Of a DNA stretch of 7,584 nt, positions 1 through 6,789 are shown one piece after another. The notes below the pieces were generated by a model. The model was not told where the DNA came from, searched no databases, and saw only the letters and a list, made by a program, of their open reading frames with translations. The stretch is taken from positions 1 through 7,584 of the forward strand of contig JARRON010000064.1 of the NCBI GenBank assembly GCA_037383845.1, given 5' to 3'. Within the stretch, counting starts at the first letter, position 1. Each line of letters opens with the position of its first letter. The DNA is from JARRON01 sp037383845 (GTDB taxonomy: Bacteria; Pseudomonadota; Gammaproteobacteria; Steroidobacterales; XN24). The translations under genes were made by a program, and so were the position numbers.

Positions 1-112
1 GGACGTAAGCCCTCACGTCGGCGGACAGGAAACCGTTGTCAACGGCCCCGGGACGAAACCGCAGCGGGCCGCGGGCCCGGCGTGCACTCGCCCAGGGGAC
101 CAGTTAACGGGT

Positions 113-289
113 CTACTTCTTCTTAACCGCGTGCTTGACGGCTTTGCGGCCGAGGTCTTCTGTGGCGTCCTCGACCTTGTCCTCCATGCGGTCCAGCGGC
201 CCCTTGTCCACCGCCTTGTCCAGGGCCTGGGTGACCTCTTCGGTCGCCTCTTTCTTTATCGCCTTGCCGGCAGCCTTCTTGACTCCCAT
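113..289 (-). CDS. Small lysine/alanine-rich charged protein, unknown function
   Basis: Encodes 58 residues, starting MGVKKAAGKAIKK and ending AVKKK. An ATG five codons upstream (302-304) is possible, but the inner ATG at 287-289 is preceded by GGGAGAG on the minus strand (294-300) with a 4-base gap, a clear ribosome binding site. The protein has about 13 Lys, 9 Ala and 12 Asp/Glu, one Pro, no Cys and no hydrophobic segment. It should be a soluble amphipathic helix with basic ends and an acidic middle (roughly residues 33-45). I do not recognise a family. The composition resembles small LEA-like or histone-H1-like stress proteins, but that is only a resemblance. It is divergent from the PLD gene. 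Downstream, plus-strand 65-79 holds a 6-bp GC palindrome without a T-tract, so no convincing terminator is seen. Confidence 0.6.
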   Translation of the reverse strand: MGVKKAAGKAIKKEATEEVTQALDKAVDKGPLDRMEDKVEDATEDLGRKAVKHAVKKK

Positions 290-642
290 GGGACTCTCCC
301 GCATCTGAAGTGAGTTGTCTCGCCGACCGACTCTACCGCAACAGGCCGGACGCCGCGATACAGCGGGATGACGCCACCGGAGGGACCATGGCGACGGCGC
401 CTACCAGCTGCCGCGACCCGCCGGCCGTCTCTGCGGCTCCGAGATCACGGCCCGCTACGTCATCGGAAAGGTCCGTGCGTACCCACCGGCTACAGCGGCC
501 GGCGCCAGTCGTCTCCGCGCTCGCCATCGCGGTATAGTGAGGCTTGATGTTCGACGTAACCCCGCAGAACATTGCTCACGGGTTTCCATTCAAGCACCGA
601 TGGCCCAGGCCAGTCCGCAGACCGCGGAAGGCCGAACACGCC
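290..642. other. Divergent intergenic region without a supported gene
   Basis: About 350 bases lie between the small minus-strand gene and the PLD gene. Short frames are open on both strands, but none has a good ribosome binding site, a recognisable domain or convincing protein composition. The stretch probably carries the two divergent promoters. The only motif I can point to is TATAGT at 533-538. Confidence 0.5.
533..538 (+). promoter_or_regulatory. Candidate -10 box (TATAGT) for the PLD gene
   Basis: TATAGT matches the sigma-70 -10 consensus at five of six positions. No good -35 box lies 16-18 bases upstream, so this is weak evidence. If used, transcription would start near 545, making the frame's upstream codons TTG 544 and ATG 547 unusable as starts and favouring ATG 643 or 664. 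Confidence 0.3.
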
Positions 643-2241
643 ATGATCGCTGGTGACTGCAGTATGACGATCTACTCGACCCTACGGGCTCATGCCCACA
701 ACCGGCTACCGCGACGCACCGGGTTCGTCCTGCTTCTGGCGGGACTGCTGTTATGCTCGGCTTGCTCGGATGACGTTGACCCACCCGACGAGAGGCCCGA
801 AGTGACCGCCTTCACTGAATACGAGTCCACCGCGATCGGCAAACGCCTGGCCGAGATGGCCGAGCAGCATCCCGGAGAGTCCGGTTTCGCCATCATCCGT
901 TACGGGCAGCCGGCCCTGGCCGCCCGCATCGCCCTGGCGGACCTTGCCGAGAAGACCCTGGACGTCCAGTACTACATCTGGGAGGCCGACGAGACCGGCC
1001 GCATCCTGGCCGAACGGCTTTACCGCGCGGCGGAACGGGGCGTCCGGGTCCGCGTGCTCCTGGACGACATCAATCTGTCCGGACGGGATGCCCGGATCGC
1101 GGCGCTGGATTCTCATCCCAACCTGGAAATCCGGATCTTCAATCCTTTCAAGAATCGCAAGTTCCGCTTCCTGGATTTCATCGCCGACCTGGGCCGCGTG
1201 AATCATCGCATGCATAACAAGATGATGATCATGGACAACGCCCTGTCGCTGGTGGGCGGCCGCAACGTGGGTTCCCACTACTTCGAGGCCCATTCCCAGT
1301 CCAATTTCCGCGACCTGGATATCGTCGGCGCGGGCCCCATCGTGAGGGAAACCTCCGAAGTATTCGACCGCTTCTGGAACGGCCCCTGGGCCATCCCCAT
1401 GGCCGAGGTCGTCGGGCAAACTCAGGCGCCGGATGCCCACAAGGCCGCCATCCAGGCAATCCGCGACCAGATGGCGGCGGACAACTACCCGCTGCCGACG
1501 GAAACCGAGGTCAGGGCGCTGATGGACCGGCTGGACCAGATCTTCGAGGACCTGGTCTGGGCGCCGGGCAAGATTGTCTGGGAGGACCCGACGTCCATCT
1601 ACGAGGGCGTCAAGCAAGGAAGGATGAACGCGGCGCTCCACGAGCGCATGGAGCAACTGGACACCGAACTGCTCATCGAGTCCGCCTACTTCGTGCCCCG
1701 TGACAGGGGCGTGGCCGCCGCTGCGGCGCTGCGCGACCGTGGGGTGGACGTCCGCGTCCTGACGAATTCCCTGTCGTCCAACGACGTGCTGGCCGCCCAC
1801 GCCGGCTACGCGAAGTACCGGAACGCCCTGCTGGACGCCGGCGTCGAGCTGTATGAGCTCAGGCCCTATCCCGGACCGATCGAAAAGAAGGTCGTTTCCG
1901 GGCGTTCGAAGGCCGCACTGCACACCAAGGCCATCGTTTTCGACCGCAAGGACGTCTTCATCGGCAGCTTCAACCTCGATCCCCGCTCCTCCATGATCAA
2001 CACGGAAGCCGGGATCTACGTCGAAAGCCCCGAACTCGCCCGGCAGGTGATCGACTACATGGCCGAGGGTGTTTCGCCGGAGAATGCTTTCCGCGTCGTG
2101 GACACCGGCAATGGCGAACTGCAGTGGATCATCGAGGAGGATGGCCAGCGGGTCACCTTCGACACCGATCCGGACAGCACCTGGTTCCAGCGCTGGCTCG
2201 CCTCGCTTATCGCCATCCTGCCCATCGAAGAGCAGCTCTAG
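643..2241 (+). CDS. ClsC/YmdC-like phospholipase D family lipoprotein
   Basis: A 532-residue phospholipase D superfamily protein with two complete HxK(x)4D motifs: His191-Lys193-Asp198 (HNKMMIMD, followed by GGRN) and His427-Lys429-Asp434 (HTKAIVFD, followed by GSFNLDPRS). In this superfamily two HKD motifs form one active site that transfers phosphatidyl groups through a phosphohistidine. The segments LDVQYYIW, ERGVRVRVLLDD and EIRIFNPF resemble ClsC (YmdC), a cardiolipin synthase of E. coli, so phosphatidyl transfer or phosphodiester hydrolysis is likely; the substrate is unproven. The N-terminus has a basic stretch (RLPRR), a hydrophobic core and LLLCSAC, suggesting a lipoprotein signal with Cys41 lipidated. 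Ser follows the Cys, so outer-membrane sorting is predicted. ATG 643 is preceded by GGAAGG at 11 bases. ATG 664, seven codons later, is almost as good and would also keep the signal. The frame is open further up to 544. A terminator follows, so the gene is probably monocistronic. Confidence 0.88.
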   Translation: MIAGDCSMTIYSTLRAHAHNRLPRRTGFVLLLAGLLLCSACSDDVDPPDERPEVTAFTEYESTAIGKRLAEMAEQHPGESGFAIIRYGQPALAARIALADLAEKTLDVQYYIWEADETGRILAERLYRAAERGVRVRVLLDDINLSGRDARIAALDSHPNLEIRIFNPFKNRKFRFLDFIADLGRVNHRMHNKMMIMDNALSLVGGRNVGSHYFEAHSQSNFRDLDIVGAGPIVRETSEVFDRFWNGPWAIPMAEVVGQTQAPDAHKAAIQAIRDQMAADNYPLPTETEVRALMDRLDQIFEDLVWAPGKIVWEDPTSIYEGVKQGRMNAALHERMEQLDTELLIESAYFVPRDRGVAAAAALRDRGVDVRVLTNSLSSNDVLAAHAGYAKYRNALLDAGVELYELRPYPGPIEKKVVSGRSKAALHTKAIVFDRKDVFIGSFNLDPRSSMINTEAGIYVESPELARQVIDYMAEGVSPENAFRVVDTGNGELQWIIEEDGQRVTFDTDPDSTWFQRWLASLIAILPIEEQL

Positions 2242-2265
2242 GCCGGAATCCCTGTCCACCATCGA

Positions 2266-2292
2266 GGCCTAAGGGGCGATGCCTCTTAGGCC
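2266..2292 (+). repeat. Hairpin with 12-bp stem and GAT loop, preceding the terminator
   Basis: GGCCTAAGGGGC (2266-2277) pairs with GCCTCTTAGGCC (2281-2292) around a three-base loop. There is one G-T wobble and no other mismatch. It lies 24 bases after the PLD stop codon and only five bases before the terminator stem. It shares the ATGCCTCTT core with that stem, so the two look related by duplication. It has no T-tract of its own (GGTTTA follows). Confidence 0.6.
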
Positions 2293-2297
2293 GGTTT

Positions 2298-2338
2298 AGG
2301 GCCATGCCTCTTGGGGCCCTAAGAGGCATGGCCCTTTT
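2298..2338 (+). terminator. Intrinsic terminator of the PLD gene
   Basis: A perfect 15-bp stem pairs AGGGCCATGCCTCTT (2298-2312) with AAGAGGCATGGCCCT (2321-2335). The 8-base loop is GGGGCCCT, and the T-tract TTTT covers 2335-2338. It ends transcription from the PLD gene and insulates the DUF3604 gene. A near-identical copy follows the DUF3604 gene. Confidence 0.85.
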
Positions 2339-2479
2339 CGTATCTCCAAAGCGAACGTTGGGTGTGCGCTGCAGCAGACCGCCCGGACAGGCCGACGCGC
2401 ATGCTAGGCTTAGGCCGGCTTGTGTGATCCCTCTGGGGTCTCAATGCCAGCTTTACGCACGGTCGGGGGGTCCATCCTT

Positions 2480-2521
2480 ATGAATATCCGCTACCTCAAT
2501 ATGAATATCCGCTACCTCAAT
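2480..2521 (+). repeat. Exact 21-bp tandem duplication spanning the start codon
   Basis: Positions 2480-2500 and 2501-2521 are identical. Each copy encodes MNIRYLN in frame with the DUF3604 protein, so the gene has two consecutive in-frame ATGs with identical surroundings. Only the first copy has a G-rich ribosome-binding-like run (2465-2470) at suitable distance. The second is preceded by coding bases with no such signal. Confidence 0.95.
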
Positions 2522-4423
2522 CGACGTCTTGGTGTCCTGCTTCTGGTGCCGGGACTATTGATCGCCAGATCGCTTTTCGCCTACGACATCGCCGCAGACC
2601 GGTCGGACGTTACGATCGGCGAGAAGGAGTACTCCCCGTATCTGCACCAGTCCCAGCCCAACCGGGTCTACTGGGGCGACACGCATCTGCACACGTCGTA
2701 TTCGACCGACGCCGGCATGGTTGGCAACCGTCTTGGGCCGGACGAGGCCTTGCGGTTCGCGAAAGGAGAAAAGGTGCTCTCGTCCACCGGCGTGCCGGCG
2801 AGGCTCATCCGCCCGCTGGACTTCCTCGTCGTGGCGGATCACGCCGAGAATCTCGGGCTCGCCCCTCTTATCGAGGAGTCCGATCCCCAGCTGCTTCGCG
2901 ATCCGATGGGCAAGCGCTATCACGACCTGGTGAAGAGCGGCCAGGGCTGGGAGGCCTACCAGATCTGGAAGAAATCTGGGTCCGAGCTGAAAGACTCTAT
3001 GCCCAACCCGGAGCTGCAGCGCAGCGTCTGGCACCGGCTCATCGACATCGTCCACGAACACAACCAGCCGGGCGTCTTCACGGCCTTCCACGGCTTTGAA
3101 TGGACCTCGACGCCGGACCTCCGAAACCTCCACCGGGTCGTCATCTTCCGCGACAGCAAGGACGAGGCGAAGCAGGTGGTGCCTTTCAGCATCTTCGACT
3201 CAGTGGACCCGGAGGACTTCTGGGATTACCTGGAGGCCTACGAGACCAAGACCGGCGGACAGGCCCTGGCGATTCCGCACAACGGCAATCTTTCCCAGGG
3301 GCTGATGTTCGCCACCGAGACGTTCTCGGGTAAACGCCTGACCCGGGCTTATGCGGAACGGCGCATGAAGTGGGAACCCCTCTACGAGGTCACGCAGATG
3401 AAGGGTGACGGCGAAACCCACCCCGCTCTCTCCCCCAACGACGAGTTCGCGGATTACTACCAGTGGGACAGGGGCGATTTCGGTCTCAACGCCAAGGAAC
3501 CGGACATGCTGCCCCATGAATACGCCCGCAGCGCGCTGAAGCTCGGCCTCGAGCAGCAGGCGAAGATTGGCGCGAACCCCTTCAAGTTCGGAATGATCGG
3601 TGCGACGGACAGCCACACCTCGCTGTCCACCACCCGCGAAGAGAACTTCTTCGGCAAGTTCTCGGGGTCTGAACCAGGCACGGAAGCACGGTTCGACGAC
3701 ATGGTGTCGCAGGACTTGCGTCCCGACGGCGACGGAAGCCTGAACGTCTACCACTGGGAGTCCCTGGCCTCGGGCCTGGCCGGCGTCTGGGCGCGGGAGA
3801 ACACGCGTGAAGCCCTGTGGGACGCTATGGCCCGCCGGGAGGTATATGCCACCACCGGCACCCGGATACTGGTGCGGGTTTTCGCCGGCTGGGACTTCTC
3901 GGAAGACGAAGTGCACCGGCCGGACTTCGCCGCACAGGGCTATGCCCGCGGTGTGCCCATGGGCGGTGATCTCAGGCCAGCCGCCGACGCGGGTGCGCCG
4001 CGGTTCATGATCCGCGCACTGCGCGATCCGGACGGCGCCAACCTCGACCGGATACAGATCGTGAAGGGATGGCTCGACGAAGACGGCCGCTCGAAGGAAC
4101 GGATCTACGACGTGGCCGTCTCCGATGGCCGGGACATCGGGGCTGACGGACGCTGCCGGACGCCGGTGGGCGACACCGTCGACCTCCAGAACGCCTCGTA
4201 CACGAACACCATCGGCGACGCCGTGCTGGCCGCGTACTGGGAAGATCCCGACTTCGATCCCGACGAGAGCGCCTTCTATTACGTGCGCGTGCTCGAGATT
4301 CCAACCCCGAGCTGGCTGGTCTATGACCGGAAGCTTTACGGCCTCGAGATCCCGGACGAGGCAGCGCTCAAGCAGCAGGACCGGGCTTACACCTCGCCCA
4401 TCTGGTACACGCCGGGGAGCTGA
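2480..4423 (+). CDS. Exported DUF3604 family protein with PHP-like metal site
   Basis: A 647-residue protein recognised as DUF3604, of normal length for that family. The opening WGDTHLHTS and the conserved His/Asp motifs in order recall PHP-type metal-dependent phosphoesterases: HLH (His69, His71), ADHAE (Asp120, His121), HGFEW (His204), PHNGN (His267) and TDSH (Asp377, His379). All are present, so a metal site should be intact. The substrate of DUF3604 proteins is not established to my knowledge. Residues 15-34 (NRRLGVLLLVPG...SLFA) form a signal peptide with probable cleavage after Ala34, so the protein should act outside the cytoplasm. ATG 2480 is chosen because a run of six G (2465-2470) lies 9 bases upstream. 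The frame extends to ATG 2420, but that would put about 20 extra residues before the signal peptide. The gene is bracketed by two near-identical terminators, so it is probably transcribed alone. Its promoter is not clear; TG-c-TAGGCT at 2402-2410 is a weak candidate. Confidence 0.88.
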   Translation: MNIRYLNMNIRYLNRRLGVLLLVPGLLIARSLFAYDIAADRSDVTIGEKEYSPYLHQSQPNRVYWGDTHLHTSYSTDAGMVGNRLGPDEALRFAKGEKVLSSTGVPARLIRPLDFLVVADHAENLGLAPLIEESDPQLLRDPMGKRYHDLVKSGQGWEAYQIWKKSGSELKDSMPNPELQRSVWHRLIDIVHEHNQPGVFTAFHGFEWTSTPDLRNLHRVVIFRDSKDEAKQVVPFSIFDSVDPEDFWDYLEAYETKTGGQALAIPHNGNLSQGLMFATETFSGKRLTRAYAERRMKWEPLYEVTQMKGDGETHPALSPNDEFADYYQWDRGDFGLNAKEPDMLPHEYARSALKLGLEQQAKIGANPFKFGMIGATDSHTSLSTTREENFFGKFSGSEPGTEARFDDMVSQDLRPDGDGSLNVYHWESLASGLAGVWARENTREALWDAMARREVYATTGTRILVRVFAGWDFSEDEVHRPDFAAQGYARGVPMGGDLRPAADAGAPRFMIRALRDPDGANLDRIQIVKGWLDEDGRSKERIYDVAVSDGRDIGADGRCRTPVGDTVDLQNASYTNTIGDAVLAAYWEDPDFDPDESAFYYVRVLEIPTPSWLVYDRKLYGLEIPDEAALKQQDRAYTSPIWYTPGS

Positions 4424-4431
4424 AGCTTTGA

Positions 4432-4473
4432 GGGGCCGTGCCTCTTGTGGGCCTAAGAGGCATGGCCCTCTTT
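4432..4473 (+). terminator. Intrinsic terminator of the DUF3604 gene
   Basis: A 15-bp stem pairs GGGGCCGTGCCTCTT (4432-4446) with AAGAGGCATGGCCCT (4455-4469), including two G-T wobbles, around the loop GTGGGCCT, followed by CTTT. The 3' arm is identical to that of the terminator at 2298-2338, and about 34 of 38 bases match overall. It begins 8 bases after the DUF3604 stop. The T-run is on the plus strand only, so it should not serve the convergent TPR gene. Confidence 0.75.
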
Positions 4474-4750
4474 GCAACACGTTTTCGGCGATACGAGAAT
4501 TTTGTACTTCAGCCCCGGAGGTACGACGTCAACCGGGCGTCGTCGAAGGGATCGTGAAGCAGTGGGACCGGTTCCTTGCCCCGCCCCGCGCCAGCAAACT
4601 CTGGACAAGTAGCCACGAAGCATATTCCGAAGAGTTCGTGCGTTTTCTCGGCGAACCTATTCGTTTTTGTCGAGCCAGAAGCCAATGGATCCCGACAGGT
4701 CGGGAAGGGCTGCTCACGGGCGTATTCAATCGTGCGGACGATCCCGCGGG
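4474..4750. other. Convergent intergenic region, no gene supported
   Basis: Several frames on both strands happen to be open. One plus-strand frame could start at GTG 4554 (GAAGGG three bases upstream, too close) and would run to about 4775 into the 3' end of the TPR gene. I recognise no family in any frame. A small palindrome, TCCCGA-CAGG-TCGGGA (4690-4705), lies 45 bases past the TPR stop codon but lacks a T-tract on the minus strand, so it is not a convincing terminator. Confidence 0.5.
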
Positions 4751-6553
4751 TCACCGGGACTGCCCGATCTTCTGATCTCTGGTTTCGCGATCCGCCGTCG
4801 TCTCCTGCCAGTATTGCAGGAGGCCCAGTTCTTCGAGGAGCCGAGGCCATCGCTCGTCGGAATGAATGCTTTGAAACGCTACGTCGGTCAGTATCCAGAT
4901 TGGATAGTAGTCGCCTCTTTCGACCATGCGATCCAGTACTTCGAACGTCTTGTCGACTTCACCACGGTGTCCGTACACCTGGGCGAGCGTGTAAGGATGT
5001 GCATTCTCTTCTACTTCGGCAAGGGCTTTCTCGGCCGCCGTTTCGTTACCCAGCAAATGATGGATGATCGCCTGCGAAGAACTGGAATTGACCATCGCGA
5101 GAGCCGCCTCGTACTCGCCCTGCAGTAACAGCGTCTGGAAGTACTGGTTAAGGTGGTAAGCGGACGGACTCAGGTTAGATAACTTCCGGAACGATGTTTC
5201 CGCGTCTTCCAGTCGTCCGGCGCCCAGGTAGGCCCTGCCGAGAAACCAGTGAAATTCCGGCACGATCGGCTCCATCGCCAGCGCTTTCTCATACTGGGCA
5301 ATCGCGAGGTCGAAGTCTCCGGTAAGGAACGCGCCTTTGCCGATTGCAGCAACCAGGAAAGCGTTCTCCGGGTCCAGCTCATATGCGTGCTGGAAATCCT
5401 CTAATCCACGTTCGAAATTGTTCTTGGCAAAGAACGAGACGATGCCGCGCACGTAGTAGGCAAAAGCGTAGTCGGGGTCAATGCCGATGGCTGTCTCGAT
5501 GGCCTGATCCGCAAGCGAATGCCTTTCCTTGCGAGCGAACTTGTCCCGGCCACCACCCCATATGTAGGTATCTGCCAGCTCTGCCCACGCCGGGACGTAC
5601 GAAGGATCGATTTCCACCGATTGTCGGAACGCTTCAACGGCCCGATTCAGCGAGTCCGCCGAAATCTGGCGCTTCAGATATTGCCCTTCAAGAAACAGCT
5701 GATAGGCCTCGGGTTCGGTCTTCCGAGCGCTGGGTGCCTCATTCAGCAGGGTTATCTTCAGAGCATCGACAACTGAAATTGCGATGTCCTCCTGGATCTC
5801 GAAGATGTTGTCCATCTTCCGATCATAGGTCTCCGACCATAAATGGAAGCCGGTGTCTGCCCGTATCAGCTGAGCCGTGACGCGTACCTGGTCACCGTGC
5901 TTGCGCACGCTACCCTCGAGGACATGCGCAACGTTGAGCTGCTCGGCGATGTCCGGAATCGCGAGGTCTTTGCCTTTAAAGGCGAAGGAAGAGGTTCGGG
6001 CAGCCACGTCCAACTCGGGAATTCTTGCCAGCAGGTTCAACAGCTCCTCGGAGAGGCCGTCGGAGAAGTACTCCTGCTCCTCGTCGGAACTCATGTTGAG
6101 AAAGGGCAGAACAGCAATCGACTTGTCACCCTTGTCTCCGTCGACTTGTTCCGGCTGGTGTACGCCAGCCTGGTCGGCCGCTTGCGTGGCGACAATATCG
6201 GGATCTTCATTCAGGAGGACCTGGTCGATGACAAAATAGCCGAGCGCCATCACCAGCGCGGCGACAACGATAAAATTGAGCTGCTTGCTGCTAGTACCGG
6301 CCCCTGTGTCCGGGACGTCGCTTTTTGTCTCCGCCTTCAGGCCGTCCGGCGTCAGTTCGAAAGCCCAAGCGAGAACGATCGCAACGGGAAAGCCGAGGAT
6401 CAGCAGGAAGGCGACCCCGGACACGAACCATTCCGGCAAGTGCAGAGCCGGCCCGAGGGTGTCCGAAATCTGTAGCAGCAGCCAGGCAACCGCCGTGTAG
6501 ACGATCGCCACCCTGAAGACGTTTCTACGTTTCAGTTCAGTGTAAAGACCCAA
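4751..6553 (-). CDS. Membrane TolB-like and TPR protein
   Basis: A 600-residue protein. It starts MGLYTELKRRNVFRVAIVY, an opening I know from a large group of proteobacterial membrane/TPR proteins. Three hydrophobic segments are visible at about residues 13-30, 43-65 and 93-114. After an acidic linker comes a TolB-like region (about 145-265) with SIAVLPFLNMSSDEEQEYFSDG, LEGSVRK and WSETYDR. TPR helices follow from about 283 to 580 (for example ALAMEPIVPEFHWFLGRAYL). The C-terminal part should therefore lie across the membrane from, or as a scaffold beside, the helices. Such proteins are sometimes annotated as adenylate-cyclase-like or CadC-like, but I see no cyclase and no winged-helix DNA-binding domain, so its role is unknown and a protein-protein scaffold is the safest guess. 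The start is TTG 6553, chosen because GGGAAGG sits 8 bases upstream and the family N-terminus begins there. An upstream TTG at 6640 would add 29 non-conserved residues. The gene is convergent with DUF3604. Confidence 0.85.
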   Translation of the reverse strand: MGLYTELKRRNVFRVAIVYTAVAWLLLQISDTLGPALHLPEWFVSGVAFLLILGFPVAIVLAWAFELTPDGLKAETKSDVPDTGAGTSSKQLNFIVVAALVMALGYFVIDQVLLNEDPDIVATQAADQAGVHQPEQVDGDKGDKSIAVLPFLNMSSDEEQEYFSDGLSEELLNLLARIPELDVAARTSSFAFKGKDLAIPDIAEQLNVAHVLEGSVRKHGDQVRVTAQLIRADTGFHLWSETYDRKMDNIFEIQEDIAISVVDALKITLLNEAPSARKTEPEAYQLFLEGQYLKRQISADSLNRAVEAFRQSVEIDPSYVPAWAELADTYIWGGGRDKFARKERHSLADQAIETAIGIDPDYAFAYYVRGIVSFFAKNNFERGLEDFQHAYELDPENAFLVAAIGKGAFLTGDFDLAIAQYEKALAMEPIVPEFHWFLGRAYLGAGRLEDAETSFRKLSNLSPSAYHLNQYFQTLLLQGEYEAALAMVNSSSSQAIIHHLLGNETAAEKALAEVEENAHPYTLAQVYGHRGEVDKTFEVLDRMVERGDYYPIWILTDVAFQSIHSDERWPRLLEELGLLQYWQETTADRETRDQKIGQSR

Positions 6554-6561
6554 GCTCTCAG

Positions 6562-6568
6562 CCTTCCC
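6562..6568 (-). promoter_or_regulatory. Ribosome binding site fixing a TTG start
   Basis: On the minus strand GGGAAGG lies 8 bases before the TTG at 6551-6553. No ATG or GTG in the frame lies near the conserved N-terminus, so this site supports an unusual TTG start for the TPR protein. Confidence 0.65.
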
Positions 6569-6583
6569 TGATCCGGCCGAGCG

Positions 6584-6613
6584 ATGATGACAAAGTTCCA
6601 CGCCGACAGCCAA
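6584..6613 (-). promoter_or_regulatory. Weak candidate promoter for the TPR gene
   Basis: On the minus strand TTGGCT (6608-6613) and CATCAT (6584-6589) are separated by 18 bases. Each matches four of six sigma-70 consensus positions. The position, about 30 bases before the start codon, is suitable, but matches this weak are common by chance. Confidence 0.2.
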
Positions 6614-6789
6614 TTTCAGGGACCGGCCTGGAGCACCCAAGGGGTTTCTCCTTGCGCATGGCGCGGGCGTTCGTGGCGCGCGGCGTGCGACAGACGTCAG
6701 GTTGTCCCACTACGGCCGCGAGGTACGCTTCGTTATTTCGCCCTTGTCAGCAGGTCGCGGAGAAAACCGGCGGGTACAACCGTCCGCGG

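Noticed and set aside
33..45. Palindrome CCGTTGTCAACGG as an operator or origin element
   Set aside because: It is short, single-copy in the window and has no neighbouring related sites, so it could be chance.
333..572. 79-codon minus-strand and 75-codon plus-strand frames in the divergent intergenic region
   Set aside because: They overlap each other, have no good ribosome binding site and no protein-like pattern.
751..2262. Long open frame on the minus strand opposite the PLD gene (503 codons)
   Set aside because: It is antisense to a gene with clear catalytic motifs, has no recognisable domain, and long antisense frames are expected in GC-rich coding DNA.
2266..2335. Integron attC-like site formed by the palindromes
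   Set aside because: No GTTRRRY core and no bulged imperfect arms are seen. A perfect GC stem followed by a T-tract after a stop codon fits a terminator better.
3200..4480. Long open frame on the minus strand opposite the DUF3604 gene (426 codons)
   Set aside because: It is the antisense shadow of a well-supported gene, and its start would fall inside or past the terminator hairpin.
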